This document shows positions 1 to 5,025 of a stretch of DNA of 5,025 bases, piece after piece. Each line of letters begins with the position of its first letter. Within the stretch, counting starts at the first letter, position 1. This DNA comes from Acidobacteriaceae bacterium. GTDB lineage: Bacteria > Acidobacteriota > Terriglobia > Terriglobales > Acidobacteriaceae. The stretch is from the NCBI GenBank assembly GCA_030040175.1, contig JASHUF010000164.1, positions 1 to 5,025 of the forward strand, written 5' to 3'. The notes beneath the pieces are model-generated. The model searched no databases. It worked only from the letters and a program-made list of their open reading frames with translations, and had not been told where the DNA came from. The translations under genes and the position numbers were made by a program.

Positions 1-463
1 AAAACTCTAATCTAGATCTAATCCACTCACGCGAACTTTATGGTTGAATGGCCTCTTCGCGTCCCCGGGTCATCCACAGGTGCAGACGGCCTCCGTTTTG
101 CCTGCAGCACCTTCGCAGTGGCCGCTCGTGCATTTCCCTCCGCCGGCTGGAACGCACGAACACGCGGGATGCGCGCATCTCCTGCGTTGAGCCAAGGCCT
201 TTTCCTTGCCGTCCGCCGCATCCACGGGCCCAGGGCGGGCATGAAGAGTACGATGCCGCTTCGCAGGCAAAAGGATGGTGACCGGGAAGGCAGGAATTGA
301 TCCGGTCATGGAGGGCGGTGGCGAAACTACGCGCTGGCCTGCGCGCAGGCATGGTCCCACGCGCAGCGCGGGCGATTTGCAGATGATTTCGCGGTCCGGC
401 GCTAGGATGGATTTCACCCATCGCAAAAAACAATTCATCGGGATGGAAAAGGAGCGCCGCGCC
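1..463. other. Region without a supportable gene
   Basis: Several reading frames stay open here on both strands, as expected in G+C-rich DNA. None gives a protein I recognise, and the conceptual products are rich in Arg, Pro and Ala with no domain-like pattern. The frame of the downstream lysozyme-like gene is open back to an ATG at 275, but residues encoded before about 464 resemble no family. Small elements seen: TCTAATC twice (6-12 and 17-23), a perfect 14-base palindrome at 337-350 (GCCTGCGCGCAGGC), and CGCGCAGCGCG at 360-370. TTGCAG (377-382) and TAGGAT (403-408) could be a promoter for the next gene, but the 20-base spacer is too long for me to call it. The region may be the end of an upstream intergenic space or a degraded gene. 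Confidence 0.5.
449..454 (+). promoter_or_regulatory. Shine-Dalgarno site that decides the start of the lysozyme-like gene
   Basis: AAGGAG lies 9 bases before the GTG at 464. The in-frame ATG at 443 overlaps this region and has no comparable site upstream. Family homology also begins just after 464, so the GTG is the better start. Confidence 0.65.
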
Positions 464-991
464 GTGGCTGAGTTTCCAGTGGCCTTTCAATGGGCGATGC
501 AATTCGAAGATCCGCTGATGGCGTGCGAGCCGGTTCCGGACGCTGCACCGGCCGGCGTTGCGGGGCCGTGCCATGCCATCAGCGGCATCAACTCCGGCGC
601 GTGGCCGGCGCAGTTTAGCGCCATCGCCGCGCTGCCGAGGAGCGAGCGTAAGCCGGCGGTCGAAACTTTTTACCGGGGCCGGTACTGGAATGCCTGGCTC
701 GCGCAAATCGGATCAGACGATGTAGCGAAACGGGTCTTCGACTTCAGCGTGAATGCCGGATCGGGAACGGCGGTGAAGACGCTGCAACAGGCGCTGAACG
801 CGCTGGGCGGCAGCCTTGCGGTCGATGGGGGGTGGGGTCCGCAGACGCTGGCGGCGGCGAACGCAGCCGATGCGGCTGCGCTGGTGAAGGCGTTCATCGA
901 AGCGCGGGTGGCGCACTATCAGGCCATCGCCGCCGCCGATCCGGCCGACGCGGCCTACCTGAACGGATGGCTGGCCAGAGCGCAAAGCTGA
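464..991 (+). CDS. GH108-like muramidase with C-terminal PG_binding_3 domain (endolysin type)
   Basis: The predicted protein has 175 residues, close to the usual size of glycoside hydrolase family 108 endolysin-like proteins, which cleave the peptidoglycan glycan backbone. The C-terminal half is the clearer part: FYRGRYW at 69-75, VAKRVFDFSVNAGS at 87-100, LQQAL at 107-111, and VDGGWGPQTLAA at 120-131, the signature of the PG_binding_3 domain. In the N-terminal half, the family's catalytic Glu in an EGG motif appears to correspond to Glu15 in FEDP. The usual DPGGxTxxGI stretch is replaced by a VPD (24-26) and HAISGIN (37-43) pattern. Cleavage activity is therefore uncertain. No signal peptide or membrane segment is visible, as in phage endolysins that rely on holins. 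The start is GTG, chosen for the AAGGAG site 9 bases upstream; ATG at 443 would add seven residues. No other phage gene is present, so it may be a domesticated or orphan lysin. It ends 102 bases before ispH and looks like a separate transcription unit. Confidence 0.75.
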   Translation: MAEFPVAFQWAMQFEDPLMACEPVPDAAPAGVAGPCHAISGINSGAWPAQFSAIAALPRSERKPAVETFYRGRYWNAWLAQIGSDDVAKRVFDFSVNAGSGTAVKTLQQALNALGGSLAVDGGWGPQTLAAANAADAAALVKAFIEARVAHYQAIAAADPADAAYLNGWLARAQS

Positions 992-1060
992 AGTGGAAAT
1001 CTTGAAACTGCAAGCACCTAGGGAATTCCCGGGCCGTTCACGGGAGGCCATACTTCGCTG

Positions 1061-1087
1061 TTGCCGATGGACGTCGGCTGGTATACT
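1061..1087 (+). promoter_or_regulatory. Extended -10 promoter for ispH
   Basis: TGGTATACT at 1079-1087 has the TGn extension followed by TATACT, five of six matches to the sigma-70 -10 consensus. TTGCCG at 1061-1066 matches four of six bases of the -35 consensus but at a short 15-base spacing, which an extended -10 can tolerate. If the final T of the hexamer (1087) is -7, transcription starts at about 1094, exactly on the chosen GTG start codon of ispH. The promoter is inferred from sequence only. Confidence 0.5.
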
Positions 1088-1093
1088 GGGACT

Positions 1094-2119
1094 GTGACCA
1101 GTACCGTCCTCGAATCGACCGCCAACGGCACCGCCACCGGGACGTCCGCCACCCAGAAACGAGTCTTGTTGCTGAAACCGCGAGGTTTTTGCGCCGGGGT
1201 AGTGCGCGCGATCGACATTGTGAAGATTGCTCTCGAGACCTTCGGCGCGCCCATTTACGTGCGCCGCGAGATTGTGCACAACCGCTATGTCGTGAATGAG
1301 CTTGCGGAAAAGGGCGCGATCTTTGTTCATGAGATCGAAGAAGTACCCGACGGCCAGCGCGTAATCTATTCTGCGCACGGCGTTTCCCCGGCGGTGCGGG
1401 AGATGAGCAAGCAGCGGCATCTGAAGGTGATTGACGCCACTTGCCCGCTGGTGACCAAGGTGCACATCGAGGCGGTGAAGTTCGCCAAGCAGGGTTTTTC
1501 CCTGGTCTTGATCGGGCATCGCGATCACGACGAAATCGAGGGCACGCTGGGCGAGGCGCCGGAGGTGACTCAGGTGGTTTCGAACGTGGCCGAGGTGGAG
1601 AAGCTCGAGGTTCCTGACCCGAACCGTGTGGCCTATCTCACCCAGACCACGCTTTCGCTCGATGAGGCGCGCGACATCATTCATGCGCTCAAGGTGAAGT
1701 TTCCCCATATCGCGGGGCCGCACTCGCAGGATATCTGCTACGCCACGGAGAATCGCCAGGTGGCTGTGCGCAACGTGGCGCACCAGGCCGGGTTGGTTCT
1801 GGTTGTGGGTTCCACGAACAGCTCCAATTCCAACCGCCTGGTTGAGGTGTCGCGCAACCTGGGCACCATTGGATATCTGATCGACAACTCCAACGCCATC
1901 GATCCCCGGTGGCTGCACGGCGTCACCACGGTAGCGGTGACGGCCGGCGCTTCCGCTCCGGAGGTGCTGGTGGAGGACGTGGTGAATTATCTGCGCCAAA
2001 CGGGTTTTGCGAGCGTCGAAGAAGTAGAAGTGATGCCGGAGAACGTGCGCTTCGGCCTGCCGGCTGAGATTGTGCAGGCCATCGGGAGCGCAGGCGGCGG
2101 CGCGGCGGTTGCCGTTTAG
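1094..2119 (+). CDS. ispH: 4-hydroxy-3-methylbut-2-enyl diphosphate reductase
   Basis: IspH (LytB) carries out the last MEP-pathway step, reducing HMBPP to IPP and DMAPP with a 4Fe-4S cluster in the cytoplasm. From the GTG start it has 341 residues, near the usual 310-340. All three cluster-ligand cysteines are present: Cys33 (PRGFCAGV), Cys117 (DATCPLV) and Cys215 (QDICYAT). Their spacing of 84 and 98 residues compares with 84 and 101 in E. coli. The active-site region GHRDHDEIEG at 141-150 keeps the His and Glu equivalent to E. coli His124 and Glu126. TQTT is at 183-186, and SSNSNRL (243-249) keeps the diphosphate-binding Ser/Asn set. The first 20 or so residues are a Thr/Ser/Gly-rich tail before the conserved core. 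The frame is open from 1061 (TTG) with an ATG at 1067, but GTG 1094 is preferred because a strong -10 element sits just upstream and no Shine-Dalgarno site is suitably placed for any candidate. The gene lies upstream of shc on the same strand and supplies its pathway. Confidence 0.96.
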   Translation: MTSTVLESTANGTATGTSATQKRVLLLKPRGFCAGVVRAIDIVKIALETFGAPIYVRREIVHNRYVVNELAEKGAIFVHEIEEVPDGQRVIYSAHGVSPAVREMSKQRHLKVIDATCPLVTKVHIEAVKFAKQGFSLVLIGHRDHDEIEGTLGEAPEVTQVVSNVAEVEKLEVPDPNRVAYLTQTTLSLDEARDIIHALKVKFPHIAGPHSQDICYATENRQVAVRNVAHQAGLVLVVGSTNSSNSNRLVEVSRNLGTIGYLIDNSNAIDPRWLHGVTTVAVTAGASAPEVLVEDVVNYLRQTGFASVEEVEVMPENVRFGLPAEIVQAIGSAGGGAAVAV

Positions 2120-2363
2120 AGCGGTTTCAGAGTTAGGATAGACAATTTCCCGCATCGTGCAGGGCGGCTCTTTCTTAAGGGAAAGGCCACTTGAACTTAG
2201 CGGTTTGGGGACACGGCAGCTCTCAAATCCGCTCGAGCGGGAAAGCTCGGTTGACTCAAAGCAGCAGGAAGCGCGCCCACAGGAGGGAGATGGACGCGCC
2301 AGCAAGCCGGAAGCGATCATTGGAGCGGCGATCCGGACGGAAACTGAGGCGTTTGAAGACCGC
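2120..2363 (+). promoter_or_regulatory. ispH-shc leader region, possibly with the shc promoter
   Basis: These 244 bases lie between the ispH stop and the preferred shc start. A weak promoter candidate is TTGCCG (2109-2114, inside the ispH end) and TAGGAT (2134-2139), with a 19-base spacer. Small hairpins can form: CTTTC/GAAAG (2170-2174 with 2181-2185) and CGAGC/GCTCG (2234-2238 with 2245-2249). A perfect 12-base palindrome, CCGCTCGAGCGG, lies at 2229-2240. No intrinsic terminator with a T run follows ispH. The shc frame is open from GTG 2157 through this region, so part of it could instead encode an N-terminal extension of Shc. Confidence 0.35.
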
Positions 2364-2367
2364 ATGA
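2290..2367 (+). other. Possible short upstream ORF overlapping the shc start
   Basis: An ATG at 2290, directly behind AGGAGG (2281-2286, only 3 bases away), opens a frame of 25 codons. It ends in a TGA that overlaps the preferred shc ATG as ATGA (2364-2367). The predicted peptide is strongly basic, with 10 Lys or Arg residues of 25. The overlap is the classic geometry for translational coupling. However, the spacing is tighter than usual, and a basic out-of-frame peptide is easily produced by chance in this base composition. I recognise no homologue. Confidence 0.15.
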
Positions 2368-4400
2368 GTTTGAAACCAGCGAAAGCGCAGTCCGTGGCGC
2401 AAGAGTTTGGCCGGCCCCGGTTTGGCCGCATCGACGCGGACATGGCCGAGGTCGAGGTCTCCCTTGGCCGCGCGCGGGACTACCTTCTCTCGCTGCAGCA
2501 TCCCGATGGCTACTGGTGCGGGGAGCTCGAGGCCGACTCGATGCTCGAGGCCGATTACATCTTTCTGCACACGCTTCTCGAGTCGGGCGATCGCGGGCGG
2601 CTCAAGCGTGCGTGCACGGAGATGATGCGCTACCAGAACGCGGACGGAAGCTGGAGCATTTATCCCGGCGGTCCGGGGAACGTCTCGCTCAGCGTGAAGT
2701 GCTATTTCGCCGCCAAGCTGATGGGCATCGCACCCGAGGACCCGCGGTTGCGGATTTGCCGCGCGTGGGTGCTGGCGCACGGCGGGGTGGTGGAGTGCAA
2801 CACGTTCACCAAGATGTATCTCTGCGCGCTGGGCCAGTACGACTACGACGCCGTTCCCGCCATTCCGCCTGAGATCGTGCTTTTTCCCAATTGGTTCTAC
2901 TTCAACATCAATGAAATCTCATCGTGGTCGCGCTCCATCCTGGTGCCGCTCTCCATCATCTACGCCAAGAAGCCGTTCAAGAAGATTCCGCCGGAGCAGG
3001 GCATCGACGAGCTGTTTGTCGGCGGGCGCGCCAATTCCGTTCTGCGCCTGCGCATGGACCGCAAGACGCTCCTCTCCTGGCGCAACTTTTTTCTGGTTTT
3101 GGACCGGCTCATGCATTGGGCGGAAGCGGTGCACATTCGCCCGCTGCGCCGGATGGCGCTCAAGCGCGCGGAGAAATGGATGCTCACGCGGCTGGAGATG
3201 ACGGACGGCCTGGGCGCGATTTATCCGGCCATGCTGAATGCCATTCTGGCGCTGCGCTGCCTGGGCTACTCCGAAGACGATCCGCAGGTGATCCGCGCCC
3301 GCGACGAATTTGAGAAGCTGGGCATTGAGCAGGGACCGACAGAGGCGATGCCGGAGCCGACCTTCCGCATGCAGCCGTGCATGAGCCCGGTGTGGGACAC
3401 GGCGCAGGCGGTCTTCGCCCTGGGCGAAGCGGGCGTCCCGCGCAACGATCCCCGCATGGTGAAGGCCGCGGACTGGATTCTCTCGAAGGAAGTGCGGCAC
3501 AAGGGCGACTGGGCGGTGAAGGTGCCCAAGACCGATGCCGGCGGCTGGTATTTCGAGTTCAACAACGAGTTTTATCCCGACACGGACGACACCGGGCAGG
3601 TGCTGCTGGCGCTGAGCCGGGTGGACAACCCGCGCGAGCGCTATCAGCACGAGGTGGCGCAACGGGCCATCGACTGGATCTTCGCCATGCAGTGCAAGAG
3701 CGGCGGCTGGGGCAGCTTCGACAAGGACAACACCAAGATGATCTTCCAGTACATTCCCTTTGCCGACCACAACGCCATGCTCGATCCGCCTTCGGTCGAC
3801 ATTACAGGAAGAATGCTGGAGATGCTGGCCACGTACGGTTACACGCGGCAAGACAAGCGCGTCGAGAAAGCGATCCAGTTCATCTTTTCTGAGCAGGAGC
3901 CGGACGGGAGCTGGTTCGGGCGCTGGGGCGTGAATTATCTCTACGGCACGTTCCTGGTGCTGCGCGGCCTGGATGCGATCGGCGTCGACCGGCACGAACC
4001 GCAGATCCAGCAGGCGGCGGAGTGGATTCGCATGGTGCAGAACGCCGACGGGGGATGGGGTGAAACCTGCGGCACTTACGACGATCCGAACACGCGCGGG
4101 GTGGGCGCGAGCACGCCCTCGCAGACGGCATGGGCGCTGCTGGGATTGCTGGCCGCGGGCGACGACCGTTCCGACTCGATTGCCAAAGGCGTGCGCTGGC
4201 TGTTGACGAGACAGAGACCCGACGGCAGTTGGGATGAGTCGATTGGCGTGGGCGCCGCGCGCCAGGCGCTGTACACTGGAACCGGCTTCCCGCGCGTCTT
4301 TTATCTGGCTTATACCATCTATCGCGATTACTTCCCGCTGCTGGCGCTGACCGGCTACAAGCGGGCCATGGAGAGGCGGCTCTTAGCTTCCAGCTCCTAG
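2364..4400 (+). CDS. shc: Squalene-hopene cyclase
   Basis: Shc (HpnF) is a monotopic inner-membrane class II triterpene cyclase that protonates squalene and folds it into pentacyclic hopene or hopanol. From ATG 2364 it has 678 residues, in the normal 630-720 range. The DxDD motif is DTDD at 406-409, with Asp408 matching the catalytic acid (Asp376 in Alicyclobacillus). His469 (FADHN) matches the His that hydrogen-bonds to it. QW repeats of the two alpha-barrel domains are clear at 45-51, 91-97, 443-449, 511-517, 559-565 and 617-623. GNVSLSVK and WFYFNINEISSWSRS are typical family stretches. The start is not settled: the frame is open to GTG 2157 (747 residues), but the added charged 69 residues look unlike the family and have less biased third positions than the core. 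ATG 2364 has only a weak GAAG 5 bases upstream. The last codons and stop (encoding LASSS) lie inside an inverted repeat. Shc sits between ispH and hpnH in pathway order. Confidence 0.97.
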   Translation: MSLKPAKAQSVAQEFGRPRFGRIDADMAEVEVSLGRARDYLLSLQHPDGYWCGELEADSMLEADYIFLHTLLESGDRGRLKRACTEMMRYQNADGSWSIYPGGPGNVSLSVKCYFAAKLMGIAPEDPRLRICRAWVLAHGGVVECNTFTKMYLCALGQYDYDAVPAIPPEIVLFPNWFYFNINEISSWSRSILVPLSIIYAKKPFKKIPPEQGIDELFVGGRANSVLRLRMDRKTLLSWRNFFLVLDRLMHWAEAVHIRPLRRMALKRAEKWMLTRLEMTDGLGAIYPAMLNAILALRCLGYSEDDPQVIRARDEFEKLGIEQGPTEAMPEPTFRMQPCMSPVWDTAQAVFALGEAGVPRNDPRMVKAADWILSKEVRHKGDWAVKVPKTDAGGWYFEFNNEFYPDTDDTGQVLLALSRVDNPRERYQHEVAQRAIDWIFAMQCKSGGWGSFDKDNTKMIFQYIPFADHNAMLDPPSVDITGRMLEMLATYGYTRQDKRVEKAIQFIFSEQEPDGSWFGRWGVNYLYGTFLVLRGLDAIGVDRHEPQIQQAAEWIRMVQNADGGWGETCGTYDDPNTRGVGASTPSQTAWALLGLLAAGDDRSDSIAKGVRWLLTRQRPDGSWDESIGVGAARQALYTGTGFPRVFYLAYTIYRDYFPLLALTGYKRAMERRLLASSS

Positions 4401-4401
4401 C
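4381..4401 (-). repeat. Left arm of inverted heptamer array (three units), covering the shc stop
   Basis: Read on the minus strand, these 21 bases are three head-to-tail 7-base units: GCTAGGA, GCTGGAA and GCTAAGA. Two of them are identical to units in the plus-strand array at 4442-4476. The array supplies the final codons of shc and its TAG stop at 4398-4400. Confidence 0.75.
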
Positions 4402-4441
4402 TTTTGCCGTTTAGGTGAGAGTGCGGATTCTTGAATTTTTG

Positions 4442-4476
4442 GCTAGAAGCTAGCGGCTGGAAGCTAGGAGCTAGCG
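4442..4476 (+). repeat. Right arm of inverted heptamer array (five units), just before the hpnH ribosome binding site
   Basis: Five adjoining 7-base units run GCTAGAA, GCTAGCG, GCTGGAA, GCTAGGA, GCTAGCG, giving a consensus of GCTAGNR where the fifth position is always G and the fourth is A in four of five. CTAG, usually a scarce tetramer in bacterial DNA, occurs four times here and once in the left arm; by eye I find only three others in the whole window (12, 402 and 1018). The last unit abuts the Shine-Dalgarno site of hpnH. Confidence 0.8.
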
Positions 4477-4481
4477 GAGGG
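4476..4481 (+). promoter_or_regulatory. Shine-Dalgarno site of hpnH
   Basis: GGAGGG lies 10 bases before the ATG at 4492 and directly follows the heptamer array. A second AGGAG (4466-4470) inside the array is probably too far away to act. Confidence 0.7.
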
Positions 4482-4491
4482 TTTCTTAACG

Positions 4492-5025
4492 ATGGCAGTT
4501 CCCATCAGCCAAATGTGGACGGTGGCTACTTATGTCCTGAAGAAGCGGCTCAAGGGCGAGCGGCGCTATCCGCTGGTGCTCATGCTGGAGCCGCTCTTCC
4601 GCTGCAACCTGGTCTGCGCCGGTTGCGGCAAGGTGCAGTACCCGCCCCACATCCTGAAAAAGCAGCTCACGCCGGAGGAATGCTTTGCCGCCGTGGAAGA
4701 GTGCGGCGCGCCCATGGTCTCCATTCCCGGAGGCGAGCCGCTGCTGCATCCGCAGATCGTGGAAATCGTCAACGGGCTGATCGCGCGCAAGATGTACATT
4801 TACCTGTGCACCAACGCGCTTGAGCTCAAGCGCAGGCTACCGGAGTTCACTCCGTCGAAGTACCTCACGTTTTCCGTCCATCTCGACGGACAGCGCGAGC
4901 ACCACGATTTCTCCGTGTGCCGCGAGGGTGGCTACGACATTGCTGTGGAGGGCATCAGGGAAGCGGTGAGGCGCGGCTTCCGCGTCACCACCAACGCGAC
5001 TTTCTTTGACGGCACCGATCCCAAC
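4492..5025 (+). CDS. hpnH: Adenosyl-hopene transferase, radical SAM (5' part; runs off the window)
   Basis: HpnH is a radical SAM enzyme that adds the 5'-deoxyadenosyl group to hopene, giving adenosylhopane, the first intermediate of C35 extended hopanoids such as bacteriohopanetetrol. The first 178 codons are present; the family is usually about 330-380 residues, so roughly half is missing at the window edge. The radical SAM cluster motif CxxxCxxC is at residues 38-45 (CNLVCAGC). It is preceded by the characteristic [12 protein letters not shown] and followed by GKVQYP. The SAM-binding GGEP motif is PGGEPLLHP at 79-87. CTNAL (106-110) and SVHLDG (128-133) are further family hallmarks. The ATG start fits the family N terminus (MAVPISQM) and has GGAGGG 10 bases upstream. 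It lies 91 bases after shc on the same strand with no clear terminator between, so cotranscription is likely, though the repeat element between them could adjust relative expression. Confidence 0.96.
   Translation, partial: MAVPISQMWTVATYVLKKRLKGERRYPLVLMLEPLFRCNLVCAGCGKVQYPPHILKKQLTPEECFAAVEECGAPMVSIPGGEPLLHPQIVEIVNGLIARKMYIYLCTNALELKRRLPEFTPSKYLTFSVHLDGQREHHDFSVCREGGYDIAVEGIREAVRRGFRVTTNATFFDGTDPN

Noticed and set aside
70..78. DnaA-box-like TCATCCACA
   Set aside because: A single site with one mismatch to TTATCCACA and no neighbouring boxes or AT-rich stretch; not evidence of an origin.
337..350. Perfect 14-base palindrome GCCTGCGCGCAGGC
   Set aside because: Such palindromes are common in DNA this rich in G+C, and nothing nearby shows it is an operator.
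275..463. In-frame N-terminal extension of the lysozyme-like protein
   Set aside because: The added residues match nothing, and the GTG at 464 has a well-placed AAGGAG site and the right family length.
38..706. 222-codon minus-strand frame across the 5' region and into the lysozyme-like gene
   Set aside because: Its second half is antisense to a recognisable gene, and the rest shows no family resemblance or convincing start.
1021..1049. Palindrome GGGAATTCCC and small inverted repeats (1027-1031 with 1041-1045) after the lysozyme-like gene, as a terminator
   Set aside because: Stems are short and no T run follows, so it does not meet the pattern of an intrinsic terminator.
713..2443. Uninterrupted 576-codon minus-strand frame opposite the lysozyme-like gene, ispH and the shc start
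   Set aside because: It lies opposite clear genes, has no recognisable domain, is rich in His, Arg and Ala, and is the expected shadow of biased codon use in G+C-rich DNA.
2919..3995. 358-codon minus-strand frame opposite shc
   Set aside because: Shadow of the shc coding sequence; composition is typical of antisense of a G+C-rich gene, with no domain features.
4427..4440. ATTC/GAAT hairpin followed by five T's, as a terminator between shc and hpnH
   Set aside because: A four-pair A/T-rich stem with a two-base loop would not be stable; the T run alone is not enough.
4431..4823. Plus-strand 130-codon frame overlapping hpnH
   Set aside because: It is out of frame with hpnH, whose own frame shows all radical SAM motifs; the product is low-complexity and rich in Ala, Arg and Gly.

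Overview
The window looks like chromosomal DNA of a high-G+C, free-living bacterium. The style of the IspH, Shc and HpnH proteins and the gene content point most naturally to Acidobacteriota (class Terriglobia or relatives). That assignment is an inference from memory of protein family style; no marker gene is present to prove it.

Layout: positions 1-463 hold no gene I can support. A small plus-strand gene (464-991) encodes a divergent, phage-endolysin-like GH108 / PG_binding_3 muramidase. It starts at a GTG with a good ribosome binding site rather than at the first in-frame ATG. After a gap of 102 bases comes ispH (1094-2119), the last enzyme of the MEP isoprenoid pathway. It appears to be read from a leaderless mRNA: an extended -10 promoter lies 6 bases before a GTG start. 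A 244-base leader (2120-2363) separates ispH from shc (2364-4400), squalene-hopene cyclase. The gap between shc and hpnH (4492 to the window edge, truncated) is largely made of inverted arrays of a 7-base repeat (GCTAGNN). One arm supplies the last codons and stop of shc, and the other runs into the hpnH ribosome binding site.

How the genes fit together: IspH makes IPP and DMAPP, the building blocks of squalene. Shc folds squalene into hopene. HpnH, a radical SAM enzyme, joins an adenosyl group to hopene and so opens the route to side-chain-extended hopanoids. Three same-strand genes therefore cover precursor supply, ring formation and first side-chain elongation of membrane hopanoids. The squalene-making genes (hpnCDE or sqs) and hpnG are not in the window. 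The lysozyme-like gene has no evident link to this pathway.

I see no tRNA, rRNA, CRISPR array, transposase or clear intrinsic terminator. The pathway is known. The less ordinary features are the heptamer repeat element at the shc/hpnH junction, the leaderless ispH start, the unresolved shc start with a short overlapping upstream ORF, and the altered active-site region of the GH108-like protein.
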